Source: Paragonimus westermani
Taxonomy: Eukaryota; Platyhelminthes; Trematoda; Plagiorchiida; Troglotrematidae
NCBI GenBank assembly: GCA_008508345.1
Contig: QNGE01000410.1
Span: forward strand, 67,345-131,344
Direction of reading: 5' to 3'
Length of the DNA: 64,000 nucleotides
Shown here: piece by piece, positions 11,331-22,600 of the stretch
Layout: each line of letters starts with the position of its first letter
Position numbering within the stretch: the stretch's first letter is position 1
Position numbers and translations under genes: made by a program
The notes under the pieces: generated by a model
Database searches by the model: none
Told to the model about the DNA's origin: nothing
The model's input: the letters and a program-made list of their open reading frames with translations, nothing else

Positions 11331-11759
11331 TTATTCGGGTTGAAAATTGGGGCACGGGATGCTTTTCTTTAATTTCTTAGCGTCAACTGCAAAATGATGC
11401 CCAACTTACCACTGACCAAGCTTCTTTCAGCTGTTCGAGATTCACCCGTTATGCAGTGTCTAGAGTTCATAATTATATTTTGCAACTCTTGCATATTTGT
11501 GTACCTGCCGTTTCGTTAACTTCACCTTTACACTTGTTCGAAAGCATCGGCAGCAAGTTTTTTACATTTGGTTGTCTTGATCAATGAAAAAATCGGGAGT
11601 TGCCGAACGCCGTCTCTGTCACATTTGTTTCCGTGGATATTTGGGCTTGTGAAGCCATCGCAAGGCGAAACCTTCTGATGCTCCGCGTGTTTGTTGACCT
11701 ATAGGCACCGAACGTTCGGCATTTCACGTCAGTGTGAAATTATCTATCAGTTATCGTCC
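11331..11759. other. Unassigned DNA
   Basis: I see no gene or clear repeat. It lies between the 5' end of LINE copy 2 and the left arm of a 200-bp inverted repeat. Confidence 0.4.
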
Positions 11760-11957
11760 GGACCCACCTATTGGCATTGTCTTTCTTTTGGACGTGGCCT
11801 ATCCAATTCCACGGATTCTGGCTTGCCAGAGAATCATTCCCATTTGTTGGATACGTCTTATTTTTACTTATACGTATACCTACTGTACTCAACTGTCACC
11901 GTCAGAGCTTCTTTCAATGTCACCATATTTTGGTAACTTCTTATCTTTTGATTGATT
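11760..11957 (+). repeat. Left arm of ~200-bp inverted repeat
   Basis: The reverse complement of 12656-12860 aligns along this whole stretch. Paired landmarks are GGCCTATCCAATTCCA with GGCCTATTCAATTCAA, TACGTATACCT with TACGTATGCCT, and ATATTTTGGTAACTTCTTAT with ACATTTTGGTTATTCTTAT. Both arms are free of recognised coding motifs. Confidence 0.7.
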
Positions 11958-11974
11958 AAGCCACCGCAGTTGAG

Positions 11975-12425
11975 CGATTTCTACACGGATTCCGGGAGGC
12001 GCAATTCTCCTGGACCCGGTCAGCTTGCAGCGACTATGATAGATGGTGTTTTCAACAGTCGCATCCACCCGTACTTTCCTGACGATTTTGGCTTTTACCT
12101 ACTTTGGTTTTAGTCAATCCATTGATTTTATATTCTCCTCGGGATAAAATAACCATTTGCCTCGTCGCCCGCTAGCTTGACGTGTTTCTCCGCACACTCT
12201 ATTTTCCAGGGTTGTTACCAGTACACGGGAGTCAGCCCGCTGAGTCTTGTTTTTCAGTGTCGATCGGTTTTCCATAGTGAGTTCTGACTAGGCATTATTC
12301 TGTTAGATCAGCTCCAACATGCTTATCTGTCTCAATGTCCAGTGAGTCTCCGTTGACCCGATGGGCAGCAAATGATAAAAGGGTGTAGGCTCGCTCTTGG
12401 AGGTTACAAAACTTACCAGCAGTAG
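11975..12425 (-). repeat. Diverged copies of the 140-bp LINE-tail unit
   Basis: Positions 11975-12030 resemble the start of the 140-bp unit (GCGATTTCTACACGGATTCC, CTGGACCCGGTCAG). Positions 12320-12425 resemble its end (CTCCGTTGACCC, AAAAGGGTGTAGGCTCGCTC, TTGGAGGTTACA) plus the adjoining LINE 3' UTR. About 230 bases between them are not recognised. The order implies a decayed tandem array as at 8492-8790. Confidence 0.55.
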
Positions 12426-12429
12426 AATA

Positions 12430-12650
12430 AATTACGAAACGGCACTCGGCTGCTAAACTAATCACTGGTGTAAGGCATGTCGCGTACGAATATCGACTTG
12501 AATTTGCGTTTGTTTGCACCAGAGTGTCAACGATCCTGTGATGACTTAACTCTCACGCACTTCTTCAAAGCAGGTCTCCTTCAACAGCTCTCCTCCATAG
12601 TGAATGGCGACGGTTAGCAACAACACAACGGGAAGCTACTGAGGTTTGTG
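12430..12650 (+). pseudogene. CR1-like LINE fragment, C-terminal region
   Basis: Plus-strand fragment encoding SAAKLITGVRHVAYEYRLEF, then after a shift DLTLTHFFKAGLLQQLSSIV. These align with the thumb and C-terminal block of the 8842-9933 frame (ATKMVTGLRHLSYESRLEI, then RGDLILTHFLFSTGLVQQFF). Broken by a frameshift and stops. It is followed directly by the right arm of the 200-bp inverted repeat. Confidence 0.75.
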
Positions 12651-12655
12651 TTAAC

Positions 12656-12860
12656 ATGATCAATCAAACGATAAGAATAACCAAAATGTGATAACACCAA
12701 AAAAAGCTGTGAAGGTAACGAATATATGAAAAAGGCATACGTACAGGTAAAAAGAAGACGCATGAAAAAAATGAAATCATGTGCTGACAGGTCAAAATCT
12801 GTTGAATTGAATAGGCCAACACCCAACTAAGGTGAATAGAAATCCTGGACACCAAACTGG
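12656..12860 (-). repeat. Right arm of ~200-bp inverted repeat
   Basis: Partner of 11760-11957 in reverse complement. The arms bracket about 700 bases holding the decayed LINE-tail array and a LINE fragment, so the whole unit could form a large hairpin or mark two head-to-head insertions of one short element. Confidence 0.7.
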
Positions 12861-12934
12861 TAATGGTAGAAGGAATATCTTTTGCCAGTGGGCATTTTGT
12901 TGACTACTTGTTTGGAGAGTTCACTTACGAGTTA

Positions 12935-13395
12935 GTCCTTCATCAGGCCGGTATACGCGACATCATTAACAGTGATCTTATGTGGACCCCGTAAATTTAA
13001 TGAAAAGCGTGGCCGTTTATGCAAAGAAAGTCTCCTTTTGTCAACTGAAGGATCGCAAATCCTCTTTTGGCAGCCCCGTGGAAATAATGAAAGAAGGATG
13101 AAAAGTAAGACACTCAAATGCTCAGGTCTCCCCTCAGGTTACCTTCCGCGATGTTCATTGCACCACGTATATCCACTGTCGCAAACAGGTTACTGGAGTC
13201 GCTAGTTAGTGTAATGTGTAAACATTTACTGATGTTTAAAGTGAAAATCCAGTCGTTTGTCCAGCCCCTTATACTATCGAGATCTATCTGCAGTGCATTG
13301 GGACCATAAATAATGAAGATTATCACGCTGTTAGCGCAAGGCTGTACATTACTTGGAAAAAGGTAAGGAGAGTCAGTGATATATTTGTAGCACCA
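12935..13395 (-). pseudogene. CR1-like LINE fragment, post-YADD region
   Basis: Minus-strand fragment of the same family. It starts near 13390 at a degraded YINDLPDL block (YITDSPYLFPSN) and continues through PNALQIDLDSIRGWTNDWIF, matching PSALQIDLDRIKCWSEDWSL. It ends in DVAYTGLMKD, which matches NQVVYTGLKKD. The YADD itself is degraded (reads CANS). Two frames are used, so at least one frameshift exists. Confidence 0.8.
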
Positions 13396-14169
13396 CGCTG
13401 CCGTGTGTTCACGGTAGTATGTCTGTGCGGGTCCCCTGTTGCATGTAACCAGGATGTTGCGCTCACATATTCACCGCTGAGCACTCTTGAGCCTGTAGGT
13501 TCTTCGAAAGAATCACAGTCTGCAACCACCATTGCAGATAATGTCGGTTGGCGGCATCCGATTCGGATGAGCCTGCCGCAGTGTTCAAAGCCAAGGGACA
13601 CCTCTGCTTAAGCACAACCGCAAATGGCTTGCGTCGAACCACTTGCGGTTCCACCCACAGACCTTACATCCAATGTAATCCCGTAGGAATAAGACCGGTG
13701 AGTGTGAAAGTGAGGCCTTTGTGTCCAGTCGGTCAATGTTAGTTAGTTAATTATCTGGCTTGCACCCACACACACACGAACACAGTAACACTCAACCAAC
13801 TTTATCTCGAATATTAGCCTAGGATACGTAATCCCACCCGACGTGTTCACCGGGGCTAACAAGACAATCAGACATTTCACACATGTGGACACAACTTATC
13901 TGCATCTTCAGTGCGCCGATGGACAAAACACAGCTACAGCGCTCCGTGGATTATACAGTGTTCCCATCCTGTAAACCACTATGTAGCGTCTATCGAATTC
14001 CGCCCAACACTCCACCATCACACCCTCGGATTGTGTCTATCCATTTTGTCTGAACCCTCGATGTAAGTCCACTCGCCATACTTATTCATTATTTACATCA
14101 CACTTCCGTCGCACACCCTTTTCATGTTATTTATGTATATGGTTTTATCGGCGGTACTTAAAATCACCG
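13396..14169. other. Unassigned DNA with short CA tract
   Basis: No recognised gene. Overlapping open frames on both strands at 13405-13742 lack family motifs. A short CA run lies near 13767-13777. Confidence 0.4.
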
Positions 14170-15150
14170 CGATTAATAGACCAGTATGTAAAAGTCTTTC
14201 AGAAACAACAGTGTACCAAACTCAGATCCCTGAGGAACTTCGGCGGTGGTTGATATTCATGTTCAGTTGTCATAAAAAGATGTAATCCAGCGCAGAAGTT
14301 TCATTTGAACGCTATGGGCCTCCGGATTAAGCGTAACAAGGCCTTGCGGGATCCGACCGAAAACCCTAAAAAAATTAAAGCAAGTACCATCGGGGACGTG
14401 ACCACTGTGTTCTAACTTTATCAGGTTGGCCCTGGCGACTGACGTATTTGTCATACATGCGAGGTGGGGAAGGAGACCATGCTCAGTGAAGGAGGGAACA
14501 TAATTCAAGAAATAACGCTCAAGAATGGCTTGCTTTAATGAACGATTCATCACCTTGCACGGTGTGCTTTCAGAATGGTGTCGATCGCCTGCCTCAAGAA
14601 TGGGTGTGGCAGTGGCCTCTTTCCATGTTTTTGGAAGGGTGTTGGCCCAAAGAGTCTGTTGAAACTTACCATGAAGAAGCACCGTCAACCCGAGGGCCGC
14701 CTTTTGAGGATCCGGTGATGGATGACCGCTCTTCCAATTGTACTTCGACAAATGACTTTAACTTAGTAAACATGAACACCGGGCACTCTGAAGTCGCCCG
14801 TCGGGTGTGCATATTGCAAGTTTCCCGAAAAAACAGACAGGTTCCATTTAAGCGGAACCACATAGCATGCTGCTGGACGGTATATCTGAACATCTCTGCG
14901 GACACTTGGGGTCGGATGAGGATTCGTTGTCGGGAAGCAACAGAGAGGGCGCTGAGGACTAAGCTTTTCCCTGACGTCACGGATACTCAGGTGAAGTTTT
15001 TAGTTTCGCGAGTTTTCAATGAATATTTTGTCTGTACCTGCGGAGTGAACTGGAGGCTTACCACAATTCGCCTACATAGAGCAATATCGTTGTTGTTGAA
15101 GGATTCAAGAACTCCCCAATCACTTCCGTCATTCGAAGATGCTGTGTGAG
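14170..15150 (-). pseudogene. CR1-like LINE fragment, RT fingers to GVPQG
   Basis: Minus-strand copy. The frame 14263-14751 carries LPKTWKEATATPILEAGDRH (the family W---TP-FKGGDRH block), HGLLPHLACMTNTSVARANL, and FNFFRVFGRIPQGLVTL, matching FFDFAKAFDRVPHGPL. Beyond a shift, 14215-14260 reads AEVPQGSEFGTLLFL, the eroded GVPQGSVLGPLLFL motif. The higher-coordinate part (14751-15150) is probably the endonuclease-RT linker and is only weakly recognisable. Inactive. Confidence 0.78.
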
Positions 15151-15639
15151 TAATACCACTAACCTGCCATCTATCGCAGCGATCCAAAACCGACTTTGTA
15201 TTTACTTATAAGTTGTCGATTTACCCCCCGTTTCTCATATTCCTTCTTTTCTGTCGCCCGGCCATGGAGAATAGAACAGGACGCACTAAGTACTATATGG
15301 GGAAAATAGCAGCAGTATCTTCAAATTTCGGTTGTTCCACGGATTCAATTCCCGTTTTTCGATAAGTGAAGGACACTATGGGGAAACCCGCCAATAATCG
15401 CACGATGACCCATTTTAACTGGTTCACACTCTGCGTAATAAGGCTATTGTCTCTGGGGTTTCCAGCCGTCAGAATTTGCAAGCTTACCTGCCAGGGCACC
15501 ATTCAGGTGGGCCATCCGGATCCGCGTCCCAGGCTACTGAGATTATTCCAGTCTACCACAGTGGAATGCAACGCCTTTTTGCGCTTGACGTCAGAACTCA
15601 AAGAAACTGTAGTAGGCGTTCACAGAGATCTGCCTCTTG
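15151..15639. other. Unassigned DNA between opposed LINE remnants
   Basis: Contains a plus-strand open frame at 15366-15662 without a recognised motif, and no supported gene. Confidence 0.4.
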
Positions 15640-17960
15640 CTGATCGTCTCGAACGAAATTAGGCCACTGAGTACCCCAAAGCACAACCTACGGCAGATGA
15701 ACATGGACTTGAGCTTGTGGGTTCTGGGTGGTTTGCCGATAATCCTCCTCCACCCTGTTACTCTGGTGCCGCTAGCTCGCGCTATCGGAATCGTCTTTCC
15801 AGCATCCCTCAAATAATTCTCGTCAACGTGTGCAGCCGCTGATTACCAGCGGCTGGCCATCCTTGCCTTCGCGAAGACGTGGTTATCACCAGATGTACAC
15901 GACAACGGGCTGCTTCTGACAGACCGTGTATCATACAGATGTGATTGGATACCTCGGCGGCAAGGACGTGGTGTTGCTATGTACGTCAAAAATGAACTTG
16001 ACGTGTTTGACACCGATTCGCTCAGTTCTGTTGATGGAGCTATGGAATCCTTAGAGCTTCGCATGAACACGCGTCCGAGAAGGCCGCTGATGATGTTATG
16101 CTGTTTACAGAAGTCTCACTTCTAATTCGTCTGATAAATTGCGGTTCGTACTTGGACAGACATCAAATGGATTTTCGATCTTACGAGACTTTAAAGTGCT
16201 GAAGGTGTGTCGGCAGTCGTGCTGATGTTCAGCTGCAACAGGAAGCTTCGCAAATGGTTTGGCATATTTCACTCTTCAAGTATCTAACAAAAACCTCTTT
16301 TACCAACCAACGAGCTTTATGGCGGATCATATCGCAATATTGGATCCAGTCTTCGCGAAATCCGCCGACCTCGTTCGTGAGTAGTTCTGTAAACAGTTGA
16401 ACAACCCACCAAAACGCCCCCATGAATCAACCAAGAGGGTTGGATGACAATATAAGAAAGGGCGAGTGCGTGCAGGGCATGTGTCGGTTATCGTCTGATT
16501 GCCACTTTTGGGGTTTATAGAGTAGCCCGGCGTGCTTGCATGCAACTTCACAGAACCATCAGGCCATGATATCATTGAAAGACAGTTGATACTAATTCCG
16601 CCAACCCAAAGCGTTTTTTCGGATACATGAAACGTCGTTGAAGGAAGAATTCCCTAGTGACTTCGCAATCGAATCAAGCATGCTATTCCGCTCCGTCTGA
16701 TTTCGATAACAAGTGTCTATTGAAGGATCAATATGTTAACAACTTTGTGCTGGGACCTCCCGCTCTATACAGGAGATCAGAAGACAGTCGGAAAGCACCC
16801 TTGCTTACGGGACGTGAAGATCCCTGATGTCAAACTCATCGATTACTGAGGGAAGTAGGCAACCCAGAAGCCGCCGGGCCGGACAGACATGGCCGAATGT
16901 GAATGCGCAGGGGTCCTATGCAGTCCTCTTACTCTGGTCTTTCGGAAGTCCGGTGATATTTGAGGCCTCTCCGTGGAGTGGCTGGAGGCGGTGGACTGTC
17001 ACATATTTGAGAACGAAGATCGGACGATGCCTGCTAACTATCAACCTGTGCGCCTAACAGACATCTTGGTGGAACCCTTTGGGAAGCTAGTAAAAAAGAA
17101 ATCAAAACTCATCCGACTCGCTTCAGACTCCCTAGACCAGCCCAGCATGGCTTTAGTATTGAGCACTGTTGTTCCACAAACCTTCAAAATGTGGAGAAGA
17201 CTTGACAGAGGAAGTTGATCAGGGCCATTTTGCAGATGCAATTTTGGCCAACCCTAACAAGGCTTTTGACGAGGTCACTTACTGAAGGTAACTCATGAAA
17301 CTACGCCTCTTCGGATTGAGCAAGATGTTTGTGCGATTGATATCTGCGTTTCTGCGAGGCAGGGAGCTGTGTGTCCGTGTATGAAGAAGCAGTTTCCGCT
17401 GGCTGTCCGTGATGAAGAGGTTCCATAAGGTTCGGTTTCAGGGCCTCTTCTCTTCTGGCTTTACTTCGATGAGCTACAGGACTTACTAGGATTATCTTTA
17501 TTGCTGCTCGCGAATGTGGCAGATTGTGAAAAATTCTGGAGACCCTGCAAAGAGCCTTCAAACAAATGTGGATGAAGTCAGTAGAGTGGGAGCTGTCAAT
17601 AAGTCGCGGAATATATACAGTGCTAGGTATTGATTATGACCCTATTGCCACTCCTATTTACGCATTAGGAGGGATGGGGCTGCATTTTGTGGGCCAACAA
17701 GTGAGTCTTTATTGCGTTTGTGAGACCTCAAATCGGATACAGTTCCTTGGGAAGCCCGCCATGTATAAAGCGTGATAAGTTAGCGTTGGGGGAGGGTTGT
17801 GTGTTTGGGTAATCGCTTGGTGCAAGGCATGGAAAGCCTCTCGTGTTCACAATGACTTTACAGACTGGGGAGTTATTTACTGCTTTATCGATGATCACAT
17901 AGCTGTCGGATCCTCACCTACCGTATATTGACCCGACACAGTGGTCCTCATCTCTCTGGG
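15640..17960 (+). pseudogene. Second LINE family, endonuclease plus RT (degenerate)
   Basis: Plus-strand LINE distinct from the CR1-like family to its left. An apurinic-type endonuclease segment at 15868-16085 is still open: FAKTWLSPDVHDNGLLL, YRCDWIPRRQGRGVAMYVKN, then DGAMESLELR, matching the TETWL and GGGVALYV blocks of such enzymes. A linker near 16595-16650 reads NPKRFFGYMKRR, the usual NPK-F--Y(I/M) block. RT follows at 17030-17260: NYQPVRLTDILVEPFGKLVK (NYRPVSLT), LDQPSMALVL, and DAILANPNKAFDEVTY (the D--KAFD catalytic block). Traces of the GVPQG region and of the post-YADD region (17540-17680) follow. Many stops and frameshifts make it inactive. Both ends are approximate. Confidence 0.8.
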
Positions 17961-18563
17961 GTTTTATACCGGCGCGGTTACAAACTCTCCGTAAGTACCC
18001 AATAAAGTTAAAAATAACCGTCAAACCCTGTGAGTAGGGAATCGTCTCTGTCGCGGTGCGTCGTAGATCACTAAAATACTGTTTCAAAGGATGTGGTGCT
18101 TTCACAATCAGTCAGAGATTTTCAGCGTAAGCTTGGTGCCCGTTTGTTTCAGCTAACTCTTTTTCCATATCTCCAGTACTTCTTATCTTTTGCTGTATAT
18201 AACACTTATTGCTCACCACCTAGCTCCTTGCATGCCATCATTGACAAACCTGATCATTAACCTCTGATTCACCTAGCCCCAAACACTGTCTCATTCATGT
18301 TAGTTTAGTTACTTTTTCAATCACTTGGCTAATACTGCTCTGTCGGTCACGTGGGTATTACTGGTATTTGGACCAATGAATGTGAGCGCAATTCAGCCAG
18401 CCTAATTGTCTCCTGTGTCAATGGTGTTGATCTGTGGGAACAACCCTGGAAGATATTTTTTAAAATTTCGGTCCCGCCAAAACTTGAATCTGAACCATTG
18501 AACTGGCGATGCGTACTCACATGACCTTTAAACAAGCGCGCAGTTTAGTTCTTAGCGTGGATC
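17961..18563 (+). other. Region upstream of the imidazolonepropionase gene
   Basis: About 600 bases between the LINE remnant and the AMDHD1 start codon. It should hold the promoter and 5' UTR, but I can point to no TATA element. The sequence before the ATG contains two AG dinucleotides at 18547-18554 that could serve as trans- or cis-splice acceptors; no strong pyrimidine tract supports either. Confidence 0.3.
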
Positions 18564-19606
18564 ATGCGCACCGTCGTACGGAACGTCAAAACTATCGTCA
18601 ACGTTCTGAGAAGAGGCCCAACCAAACTCCGATTCGACGAATCAGATAAGATAGAAATTACTACTAGTGGCAGTGGATCTCGACTTGCGCTTTTAGTGGA
18701 CGAGTATGTGAAGCGAAGTTGATGTGTTATATACCTCTTCTGACAGTGGTGTGATAACTGATTTCGGTGAAGAAGAATGCATACTGAGAAAACAGGTACG
18801 TGCCGATTGTGTCGTGGATTGCAATGGAGGTTGCGTTATTCCTGGTAGGTAACGCAACTTATGGTCAGAGTATATTTCTTTTTAGGCTTTGTTGATGCTC
18901 ACACACATCCGGTCTGGGCTGGAGATCGCCTGCACGAATTTACTTTAAAAGTGAGTGCCGCAAGGTGACTGGCCAGCTTGTAGCTCAGAGGAGCCTCGTA
19001 TATGGAAATTCATGAAGCGGGCGGTGGAATTCAGTTAACGGTATCAAAGACCACAGAGGCCGATGAGAAGACCCTCTACGATTCTCTCAAGACTCGTCTG
19101 AAGGTAACGAGTCGCATCGACTTTAACCTGTTAGGGCATGGTTCGTAAAGGTACAACTACCATGGAATGCAAAACAGGCTACGGCTTGCGTTGGGAAGTT
19201 GAAGAGAAACTGCTTAAAGTTCTCAACAAGGCTAAGAGAGAGCTCCCTATCGATATTTCTATCACATTTTTATCAGCACATTCAGTTCCAAGGTGAACTT
19301 ATGTGCGACGATGTTTTTTAATTAACTAGATTTTCAAACGCAGAGGAATTTTCCAAGCACATCGCAACCGAACAAATTCCAAAATTAAAAAATCTCATGG
19401 ATGGTGGTCTCTCGGTAGACAATATCGACGTCTTTTGTGAAAAAGGTTAGAATTCATCAGAGGGGTCGAAAAATGTCCAAAAATGTTTTGAACTTTCAGG
19501 TGTTTTCGAATTAGAGCAAAGTTCTCGTATTTTGACTGCGGGGAAATCGATCGGGCTAAATTTGAACTTTCATGCTGACGAGCTGTCTGCACTTGGTGGA
19601 GCAGAG
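18564..19606 (+). CDS. AMDHD1: Imidazolonepropionase (AMDHD1/HutI), 5' seven exons
   Basis: Cytosolic amidohydrolase of histidine breakdown that opens 4-imidazolone-5-propanoate to N-formimino-L-glutamate. Seven exons join in frame without a stop: 18564-18703, 18747-18844, 18886-18950, 18984-19103, 19135-19292, 19330-19445, 19500-19606 (804 bases, 268 codons). The product shows GFVDAHTHPVWAGDR at residues 80-94 with metal ligands His85 and His87, YMEIHEAGGGI after exon junction 3, GTTTMECKTGYG at 147-158, AHSVP at 189-193, NIDVFCEKG, and NFHADEL with the ligand His257. Animal homologues are about 420 residues, so roughly 150 C-terminal residues, including the GSDFNPNA block with the Asp ligand, are missing. 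Exon 7 ends in phase 0 at a good donor (GAG|GTAAGT), but no later exon was found in 44 kb downstream. The start at 18564 is the only in-frame ATG of exon 1 and fits the family N-terminus. No stop or frameshift occurs, so the visible part looks functional. Confidence 0.93.
18704..19499 (+). other. Six micro-introns of AMDHD1
   Basis: Introns at 18704-18746 (43 bases), 18845-18885 (41), 18951-18983 (33), 19104-19134 (31), 19293-19329 (37) and 19446-19499 (54) all start with GT and end with AG. Donors are GTATGT, GTAGGT, GTGAGT, GTAACG, GTGAAC and GTTAGA. For intron 3 the acceptor at 18983 was preferred over the AG at 18988 because only it restores the family sequence (TLK joined to LRGASYMEIH). 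Micro-introns at gene 5' ends followed by long 3' introns are established for schistosomes. Confidence 0.9.
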
Positions 19607-22600
19607 GTAAGTGTGCACTTCTTTACTCGCGAGATGTATGCTGCGTTTAACTGGGATAACTTGCACTTTTAATGTATGTTTGATTGATTGTTTTCCTGAT
19701 AAGACTTCTTCAACTAGGCAAGGTTATTTTGTAAAATTTGCCACTATAATTCGGCTAACAGATGCAACGTCTTTCGCCACATTTTTACCTCGGGCACTAT
19801 CACAAACAAGTTGTAGAGAAGACTACTTACTTAGTTTTGGTTTAAACAATGCAAAAATATAGAAATTACGTGTTGCCCGGTCTGCGGCCAAGCATTCAAC
19901 GCCTAATAGTTTACTGTTTAGAAGCTCGAGGTTAACCTCCGCTTGTTTCCCCGAAGTTGACACAGATTCCTAGTGTTCTATTGCATACATTATTCTTGCG
20001 GGGCTACGCTGGTGGAGGTTAAGGTGCGATTATCACCGCTTCGTTTCTGAAAGTTGTTGTTTCCTGTTTTCATGAACTACGAATAGTCCCGAACATACAC
20101 TGCTGAGGTTGTGTTGGTTTATCTGGCACTGCACAGTGCTGTCAAAATCTGAAGAATCTTCAAACGAAGATTACCGTAAAGCATGCAATTTATTTGAAAG
20201 CTGTGCTCTATTTCTAGATTAATAGCCACCACTCAACAGCTTTAGATAGAAAACTGGCGGTTACATAAACAGCCACAAGGATTGGCGGGAATGCACTATC
20301 GCATTCGTGTGAAATGGAAGACTGTTGTGCTGTGTACCAGCAAATCTTTCAAAGGTCTCCATCACATCTGTGAACTGATGTAATTTTAAATGACGAAAAT
20401 CAAGCTGCTTCTGAGAGTCTTACTCGGCTCGTGATATGGTTTATCCATTGCCAACTGTCTGCGTTCGCTATAGTCGCACAAACAGACCTTGACGGCGTCT
20501 TCCAGATTGCCTCAGTTTATTGTAATAAGTTGGCCAAATTCTTTTTATTGATGCGCTTTCAGTTTAATAATACCACGTATCTCATAATCATCATATGAAC
20601 AACCGTTAGTATGAAAGTTATATAGGTTAGGTATGAATTGATGTAAGTTTACTTTGCTGTCTTGCAACACTTTACTGCTTACTTTTTATAATGTACAGTT
20701 CTATATTGCTTTGCTGGTTGAGTATATTTAGTTGCATGCAATCAACCGGCGTATCAAACAACTCTGTCTGACTGTCACATATAAACTGTCCTGTTCGATA
20801 TTTTTCAGCGGTTTTTGATCTAGATTTTGTCCAGGGAAGGATGTTTTCAAGTGGCGATGGATGACACTGATTTTCATATCAAATGTTTCACGTTGCGCAC
20901 GCATGGGGCCCAGTAACCCTTCTGTGATTTAATAAGGCGGATAGATGGTTTTCTTATCCATGAATGCGAGCAGTTAAGTCATACTATTTCAGTGATAAAT
21001 AGGATTAGATTTCTTAACTATCTCTGTAGAGTGATTGGAGTTTTTATAATTCGTTTATAAATTAGCAGCAATATTGTTTACGCCGTACTTTTTTTGAGTT
21101 GGTCGCATTTTTTCTCCGTTATTGTTGCGCTTCTTTCTAGTTGATATTGGTGGACGTTCTTTTTGCTTGGAAGTTGTCGTTGTTTGCGTTTGTTGAAGCC
21201 TTTAGTCGAAGCAACTGATAGCCTGAAATTATGTCAGAAACGATGTTCTTTTGAACAGTCATCATTCAGCGCATTTAGACCTATCCCCCTGTGTAATAAA
21301 TGCATCCCCATTTGTTCATTTATTACTTTTTTTTTTACTTTAGATGAACAGGGAGAACTTAAATTTTCAGACGCATGTGACGTAGTGTTATATCGTGTGC
21401 GTGCATCTTGAATGATGACGTTAAAATGTCTGCTCTTGACCTTGATGATTAGTAGTTTTCAGCCATACATCAGACAAACCACTGTTTCCCGCTCTTGCCT
21501 TTCTGTTTTGCCGACGTTTTGCAATTGATGGGCGTAAATAATCACCAACTGGGAAACCAAGGTTGATTTGAATTTCATTTGATTTGGTCCTTATCAAGGT
21601 TTCTTTCTGTATAAAGTGATATCACTTGGATATTTTGTGAGCAACTTTGAAATACTCAGTGGTAGGAACCCGAATCTTACCTGAAAAAGCTGTAACACTC
21701 AGTCAAAATAGATTCTGTTAAATGATATCCATTCGTTTGGCAACTTCTTTTTGACCACGTTTTTTTAACCATTGACACTTTCCTTGTTAGAAGCTATAAC
21801 TCGCAACAGTTTACAGCGCTCCACACTTTCATATTTATTTTACTGCGTTCGTACAGTCCAGAGCCCATACACCCGCGGCCGAGTTATCCAGTGGATGTAT
21901 CAGCCACGCTACAATGATCTACTTTTCTAATTATAAATACCCGTCTATCCAATCCGTTATGAGTCCTTCTTCTGAGCCTCCTATATCCTGACACTAATAA
22001 ATCCACGTATTTTGTTGCTTATCAGGCACTAGCAAAAGCCACGTAATATGAAGGCTACAAACTTAATCAAACCTGTAATGCGTTTGCAGTTTTCAACGGC
22101 TGTGGTCCCTGAAACTTCGTAGACAAATGTATACAATAAATTCATGATCTGTCATTCATTTGTAAACAGGTGTTTGTGCATATCCTACCTTACAAATAGC
22201 AGAAGGTTGGCTACCGACGCGGACCTCAGTATTATCATCTACTCTGATTATTAAGGGAGTTCTCAAGAGCTCTTTGTCTATACGTGCGTGCTGTATTTAC
22301 TTGGTGCGTAATTCAAAATGTGCTGTTTGACTAGCGGTTCTTTTGGGGATTGGAAAGTTGTTTCATTGTTACATCTCTGTATTTATTTGTTTCATTTTCG
22401 TTTTGCTTACTTAATTCGATAAAAATCTCGGCGGTAATAACGCATCGTCAGGAATCGCTTAGACATTATTACCGTTGACGTTCATCGAAGTGGTTCTATC
22501 CGTATAACACTTTATAAATCAGCAGGCTGATTAAACTAGACAAGTACTGGAAGTACTAAAAGGTCGTAGATCAAAACAGAACAGAATAAGTAGACCGAGG

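Noticed and set aside
14538..15149. 203-codon plus-strand open frame
   Set aside because: It lies antisense to the minus-strand CR1-like fragment (14170-15150), whose motifs are clear; the plus frame shows none.
18951..18988. Alternative splice acceptor at 18988 for AMDHD1 intron 3
   Set aside because: It would throw the next exon out of frame; the AG at 18983 restores the conserved K-L-x-G-A-S-Y-M-E-I-H sequence.
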